Origin: Rhodospirillaceae bacterium
GTDB taxonomy: Bacteria; Pseudomonadota; Alphaproteobacteria; UBA6615
Length of the DNA stretch: 64,000 bases
NCBI GenBank assembly: GCA_018667335.1
Contig: JABIVD010000018.1
Location: 1-64,000 of the forward strand
Direction of reading: 5' to 3'
The translations under genes and the position numbers were made by a program. Below the pieces are notes generated by a model, which worked only from the letters and a program-made list of their open reading frames with translations, was not told where the DNA came from and did not search any database. Shown here piece after piece: positions 61,305-64,000 of the stretch (position 1 is its first letter; each line of letters starts with the position of its first letter).

Positions 61305-62594
61305 ATGTCCGGAGCTGAAATTGACGATCTGTTTCGCCGTATCGACGGCCAGGGGGACGCGCTCGCCGCGCTGACGGCCGATCTGGTGCGGATTCCCACG
61401 GTCAACCCGCCGGGTGACGCCTATGAGGCCTGCGCGCGTTTCCTGGGGGAGCGCCTCGCCACGCGGGGATTTGATGTCGAATACCTTCGTGCCGAGGGTG
61501 CGCTCGGCGACAGCGACCAGTATCCGCGGACCAATGTGGTGGCGCGGATCGAGGGCGACGGTCCGGGGCCGTGCGTGCATTTCAACAGCCATATCGATGT
61601 GGTTGCGCCGGGCGAAGGCTGGACGGTCGATCCGTTCGCGGGCCTGGTGCGCGACGGTCGTGTTTATGGGCGCGGCACCTGCGACATGAAGGGTGGGCTC
61701 GCCGCCAGCGTGATCGCGGTGGAAGCGCTACTGGAATCGGGTGTTTCGTTTCCCGGCGCGATCGAGATATCCGGGACTGTGGACGAGGAATCCGGTGGCT
61801 ATGCCGGCGTGGCCTGGCTCGCCGAGAGGGGGCATTTCTCCAAGCCGCGCGTCGACCATGTGATCATCCCCGAGCCCCTCTACAAGGACGCGGTCTGCCT
61901 GGGCCATCGCGGTGTGTGGTGGGCCGAGATCGAAGTGCGCGGCCGGATCGCCCACGGCTCGATGCCGTTTCTGGGCGTGTCGGCGATCCGGGGCATGGCG
62001 GCGTTTCTGGAGAAAGTCGAGCATGAGCTCTATCCGCAGCTCGCCCAGCGTCGCACGGCGATGCCGGTCATTCCCGATGCCGCGCGCCAGTCGACCCTGA
62101 ACTTCAACTCGATCCATGGCGGCCTCGACGAGCAGGACATGCGCGAAGGCTTCCCGTCGGCATTGGTCGCGGATCGATGCCGGGTGGTCCTCGATCGGCG
62201 CTATTTGATGGAGGAAGACGAGGCGGAGGTCCGCGCGGAGGTGGTCGAGATTCTGGACCGGCTGACGGCAGAGCGGGATGAATTTGCATATGAGCTGCGC
62301 GAACTCTGGTCGGTGCCGCCGACGCTGACCGCGCCGGACTCGCCGCTGGTGCGCGCGCTCGACCGAAACATCGAGCGGGTACTGGGCACCCCGTCACGCC
62401 ATGTCGCGTCACCCGGCACCTATGACCAGAAGCATGTCTGGCGGGTCGGCAAGCTCAAGGATTGCGTGGCCTATGGGCCGGGAATTCTGGAGCTGGCGCA
62501 TCAGCCGGACGAGTATATCGACATCGATGACATGGCCGTATCGGCCAAGGTCATGGCGGCGGCGGCACTGGAATTGTTGCGGGGAAGCGAATGA
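61305..62594 (+). CDS. M20 family metallopeptidase (ArgE/DapE type)
   Basis: A 429-residue zinc hydrolase. Metal ligands are in VHFNSHIDVV, in GRGTCDMKGGLAAS and in TVDEESGGYAG, with a dimerisation domain in the middle and a late His near RHVASPGTYDQKH. It resembles acetylornithine deacetylase-like enzymes of unassigned substrate. It is first of a plus-strand run with a P1 peptidase and a peptide-binding protein, so a peptide or N-acyl amino acid substrate is likely. Confidence 0.85.
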   Translation: MSGAEIDDLFRRIDGQGDALAALTADLVRIPTVNPPGDAYEACARFLGERLATRGFDVEYLRAEGALGDSDQYPRTNVVARIEGDGPGPCVHFNSHIDVVAPGEGWTVDPFAGLVRDGRVYGRGTCDMKGGLAASVIAVEALLESGVSFPGAIEISGTVDEESGGYAGVAWLAERGHFSKPRVDHVIIPEPLYKDAVCLGHRGVWWAEIEVRGRIAHGSMPFLGVSAIRGMAAFLEKVEHELYPQLAQRRTAMPVIPDAARQSTLNFNSIHGGLDEQDMREGFPSALVADRCRVVLDRRYLMEEDEAEVRAEVVEILDRLTAERDEFAYELRELWSVPPTLTAPDSPLVRALDRNIERVLGTPSRHVASPGTYDQKHVWRVGKLKDCVAYGPGILELAHQPDEYIDIDDMAVSAKVMAAAALELLRGSE

Positions 62595-63640
62595 GCAAGA
62601 TCGGCGCACGTAATGCGATCACCGACGTGGCGGGGCTGAAGGTCGGCACCGCCGAGGATGCGGCGATCCGCACGGGCGTGACCGTGATCCTGCCCGATGC
62701 GCGCGCGGTCGCCGCAGTCGATGTGCAGGGCGGCGGCACCGGGACGCGCGAGCTCGAATTGCTGCGTGGCGACGCCACGATCGACGCGGTGGACGCGATC
62801 ACGCTGGGTGGCGGGTCGGCCTTCGGCCTGTCGGCCGCAGATGGTGTGATGGGGTGGCTCGTCGAACAGGGGCGGGGATTTCCCGTCGGCGACTTACACG
62901 TGCCGATCGTTCCGGGGGCGATCCTGTTCGACCTGTTGAACGGCGGCGAGAAATCCGCGTTCCGCAACGCACCCGATACCGCGCTGCCCTATCGCGTCCT
63001 GGCGCGTGCGGCGACCGAACATGCCGGGTTGGACGTGGCGCTGGGCAACGGGGGTGCCGGGTTCGGGGCCACCACGACCGGCCATGACGGGCGCCAGCTC
63101 AAGGGCGGTCAGGGGACGGCCTCGCTTGTTCTGGATGACGGCGTGACCGTCGGGGCGCTGGCCGCTGTCAACGCGCTCGGATCGGTGGTCGCCAACGGCG
63201 CCGGGCAGTTCCTGGCCGGGGCGCTGGAGCGCGGCCATGAGTTCGGTGGACTGGGCGGTGCTGCGACCATCGAAGTGCCGGATCATCCGCTGGATAAATA
63301 TGGGCTTGGGACCGATGTCCCCAACACCACCCTGGCGGTGGTGGCGACGGATGCGGTGCTGACCAAGGCGCAGGCGAACCGGGTCGCGCGGATGGCCCAG
63401 GCGGGCATGGCGCGTGCCATCCGGCCCGTCTTCACCCCCATGGACGGCGATGTGGTTTTCGCGTTGGCGACCGGGCGGGTGCCGATCGGCGATCCTGCGC
63501 GCGACGTGGCGCGGATTGGCATGGCGGCGGCGGATTGCCTGTCTCGGGCCGTGGCGCGAGGTGTGTTTGCGGCCCAGGGTCAGGGGGACTGGCCCGCCTA
63601 CACGGACATCTATCGGGCCGACCCGCGCAATGGACGCTGA
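62591..63640 (+). CDS. P1-family (DmpA/NylC-like) self-processing peptidase
   Basis: A 349-residue N-terminal nucleophile hydrolase. It has the family start ITDVAGLKVG, the GGGSAFGL segment, and the self-cleavage site VPN245-T246-TLAVVATDA, where Thr246 becomes the nucleophile of the small subunit. Such enzymes remove N-terminal residues from peptides or cleave amide oligomers. It overlaps the M20 gene (ATGA), so they are coupled. Confidence 0.88.
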   Translation: MSKIGARNAITDVAGLKVGTAEDAAIRTGVTVILPDARAVAAVDVQGGGTGTRELELLRGDATIDAVDAITLGGGSAFGLSAADGVMGWLVEQGRGFPVGDLHVPIVPGAILFDLLNGGEKSAFRNAPDTALPYRVLARAATEHAGLDVALGNGGAGFGATTTGHDGRQLKGGQGTASLVLDDGVTVGALAAVNALGSVVANGAGQFLAGALERGHEFGGLGGAATIEVPDHPLDKYGLGTDVPNTTLAVVATDAVLTKAQANRVARMAQAGMARAIRPVFTPMDGDVVFALATGRVPIGDPARDVARIGMAAADCLSRAVARGVFAAQGQGDWPAYTDIYRADPRNGR

Positions 63641-63705
63641 GCGCCCGGCTTTGCTAGGCTTCGGCGTTCTTAGATACCGATCGTAATTCATTCAGGGGAA
63701 TGGTG

Positions 63706-64000
63706 ATGTTGAAGACGATGCGCATTGCAGCCGCGATCGCGGTCGCCTCGGGTCTGGCCGTTCTGGCGGAGGCTCAGGCTCAGCCGAAAGCCTCGCTCAC
63801 CATCGGGCTTACTCTCGAACCACCGCATCTCGACCCGACGGCGGGTGCGGCCGCAGCGATCGATGAAATCGTCTACGCCAACCTGTTCGAGGGTCTGACC
63901 CGTATCGACGAGAACGGCGCGGTGCAGCCCCAGCTCGCCGAAAGCTGGGATGTGTCCGACGATGGCCTCGTCTACACCTTCACCCTGAAGGACGGGGTCG
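63706..64000 (+). CDS. Oligopeptide ABC transporter substrate-binding protein (partial, runs off the window)
   Basis: The first 98 codons of an SBP_bac_5 protein. The signal peptide is residues 1-24 (ending in AEAQAQ), followed by LTIGLTLEPPHLDPTAGAAA, YANLFEGLTRIDENG and QPQLAESWDVSDDGLVYTF. A GGGG ribosome site (63695-63698) suits the ATG at 63706 better than that at 63700. It follows the two peptidases by 65 bp, fitting a peptide-uptake and breakdown operon that continues to the right. Confidence 0.88.
   Translation, partial: MLKTMRIAAAIAVASGLAVLAEAQAQPKASLTIGLTLEPPHLDPTAGAAAAIDEIVYANLFEGLTRIDENGAVQPQLAESWDVSDDGLVYTFTLKDGV

Noticed and set aside
1-64000. CRISPR arrays, rRNA genes, prophage genes
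   Set aside because: No regularly spaced repeats, rRNA motifs or phage structural genes were seen on reading both strands.

Overview
The window is high-GC, densely coded, non-pathogen-like chromosomal DNA. It suggests a free-living, probably marine or environmental alphaproteobacterium near the Rhodospirillales. This is inferred from gene order: cysG-DUF2849-cysI-DUF934-cysH, cytochrome c/kdsB/pheA, SRP RNA-dnaX-ybaB-recR, def-fmt-truA, dapE-dapD, and rpmH-rnpA-yidD-yidC-engB-argB are all alphaproteobacterial arrangements. No rRNA, complete tRNA or CRISPR array was seen.

Region 1 (1-8590) looks like the end of a genomic island. It opens with the start of an IS3-family orfA and that element's terminal repeat. 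A TRAP-transporter catabolic module follows: dctP, a strong hairpin, dctQ, dctM, two sister short-chain dehydrogenases and a convergent XylX-like fumarylacetoacetate-hydrolase-family dehydratase, which fits uptake and oxidation of a sugar acid or similar carboxylate. Next come decayed IS6 and IS3 transposase fragments, a dienelactone-hydrolase-like lipoprotein and gene-poor DNA. A 19-bp copy of a tRNA-Ser 3' end at 8572-8590 has the form of an integration site. Just beyond it lies a chimeric gene joining the start of a CmcJ/NvfI-type oxidoreductase to the back half of the protein adenylyltransferase SelO.

Region 2 (9953-32965) is housekeeping with some accessory metabolism: three glutathione S-transferases, a cupin, the assimilatory sulfite/APS reduction operon with siroheme synthase, an M17 aminopeptidase, a luciferase-like flavin oxidoreductase, ghrA, the yejABEF peptide ABC importer, a two-ACT-domain GcvR-like regulator, hisN, a membrane-anchored cytochrome c, kdsB, pheA, an extragenic palindromic repeat and nudC.

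Region 3 (33094-44505) holds the small SRP RNA, dnaX (zinc cysteines lost), ybaB, recR, rmuC, def-fmt-truA, a Bcr/CflA-type efflux pump, an unknown membrane protein, dapE-dapD and a HAD phosphatase.

Region 4 (44665-50766) is a tightly packed four-gene module: an EAL phosphodiesterase, a GGDEF cyclase, a DUF2336 protein and a conserved-looking protein of unknown function. It makes and breaks cyclic di-GMP and has two undescribed partners, so it is the best candidate here for an uncharacterised signalling system.

Region 5 (50858-64000) carries argB, engB, yidC, yidD, rnpA and rpmH on the minus strand from a canonical promoter. A TVP38 membrane protein with a flavin oxidoreductase, an orphan histidine kinase, a DUF547 protein and rlmI follow. 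The window ends in a peptide-use operon: an M20 peptidase, a P1-family peptidase and the start of an oligopeptide-binding protein.
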